In this document: in pieces, positions 5,627 through 5,658 of the stretch
How positions within the stretch are numbered: the first letter of the stretch is position 1
Layout of the letters: every line of letters begins with the position of its first letter
Assembly: GCA_023262065.1 (NCBI GenBank)
Contig: JALRDW010000033.1
Span: 1 to 5,658, forward strand
DNA from: Acidimicrobiia bacterium
GTDB lineage: Bacteria > Actinomycetota > Acidimicrobiia > IMCC26256
Length of the DNA stretch: 5,658 bases
Direction of reading: 5' to 3'
The notes under the pieces: generated by a model
Told to the model about the DNA's origin: nothing
The model's database searches: none
What the model saw: the letters and a program-made list of their open reading frames with translations, nothing else
Program-made: the position numbers and the translations under genes

Positions 5627-5658
5627 GCAAGAGGATTAAGGGCAAAGAGGTGGGCAAC
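5612..5658. other. Right-edge tail of lower GC, no recognised coding content
   Basis: GC drops to roughly half from the GGATCC at 5611-5616 to the end, against clearly above two-thirds elsewhere. The text is rich in GAG, AAG and TTAAG. One plus frame (SAWLSKRIKGKEVGN) and one minus frame stay open, but neither is recognised. It does not continue the gene to its left. Confidence 0.5.

Overview
The window is very GC-rich DNA with strong G/C bias at third codon positions. It carries the tail of the actinobacterial division cluster: yggS, sepF, yggT and divIVA on the plus strand, then ileS convergent on the minus strand. Gene order, a MinCD-independent SepF/DivIVA set, a 1037-residue IleRS2-type IleRS and a Lys/Ala-rich protein next to ileS suggest a high-GC actinobacterium, perhaps of the Acidimicrobiia. 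The class is inferred from memory of gene order and not from a search. Both edges look abnormal, which would fit a short metagenomic or single-cell contig.

Layout. Bases 1-130 hold the start of an unknown minus-strand ORF that runs off the left edge. Bases from about 139 to 417 encode only the C-terminal 92 residues of a YggS/PLPBP pyridoxal-phosphate protein. Its N-terminal half is absent and the minus-strand ORF occupies its place, so there is a junction near 130-140. After a 79-base gap with a candidate promoter come sepF (497-1054), yggT (1055-1303, starting on the base after the sepF stop) and divIVA (1350-2204). A GC-rich dyad (2212-2243) separates divIVA from ileS (2242-5355, minus strand, GTG start). 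The 151-base divergent region 5356-5506 holds the ileS promoter and the promoter of a short Lys/Ala-rich ORF (5507-5626). That ORF ends in a stop just as base composition falls near the right edge.

How the genes work together. SepF tethers FtsZ to the membrane at the division site. DivIVA marks curved membrane and directs polar growth. YggT is a small membrane protein commonly found beside them, and YggS handles PLP homeostasis. IleRS charges tRNA-Ile and is a housekeeping neighbour. No RNA gene, CRISPR array, insertion sequence or defence system was seen. The most notable points are the GXHH form of the IleRS HIGH motif, matching leaderless-type promoters on divIVA and ileS, and the two anomalous window ends. 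I did not find a previously undescribed system.
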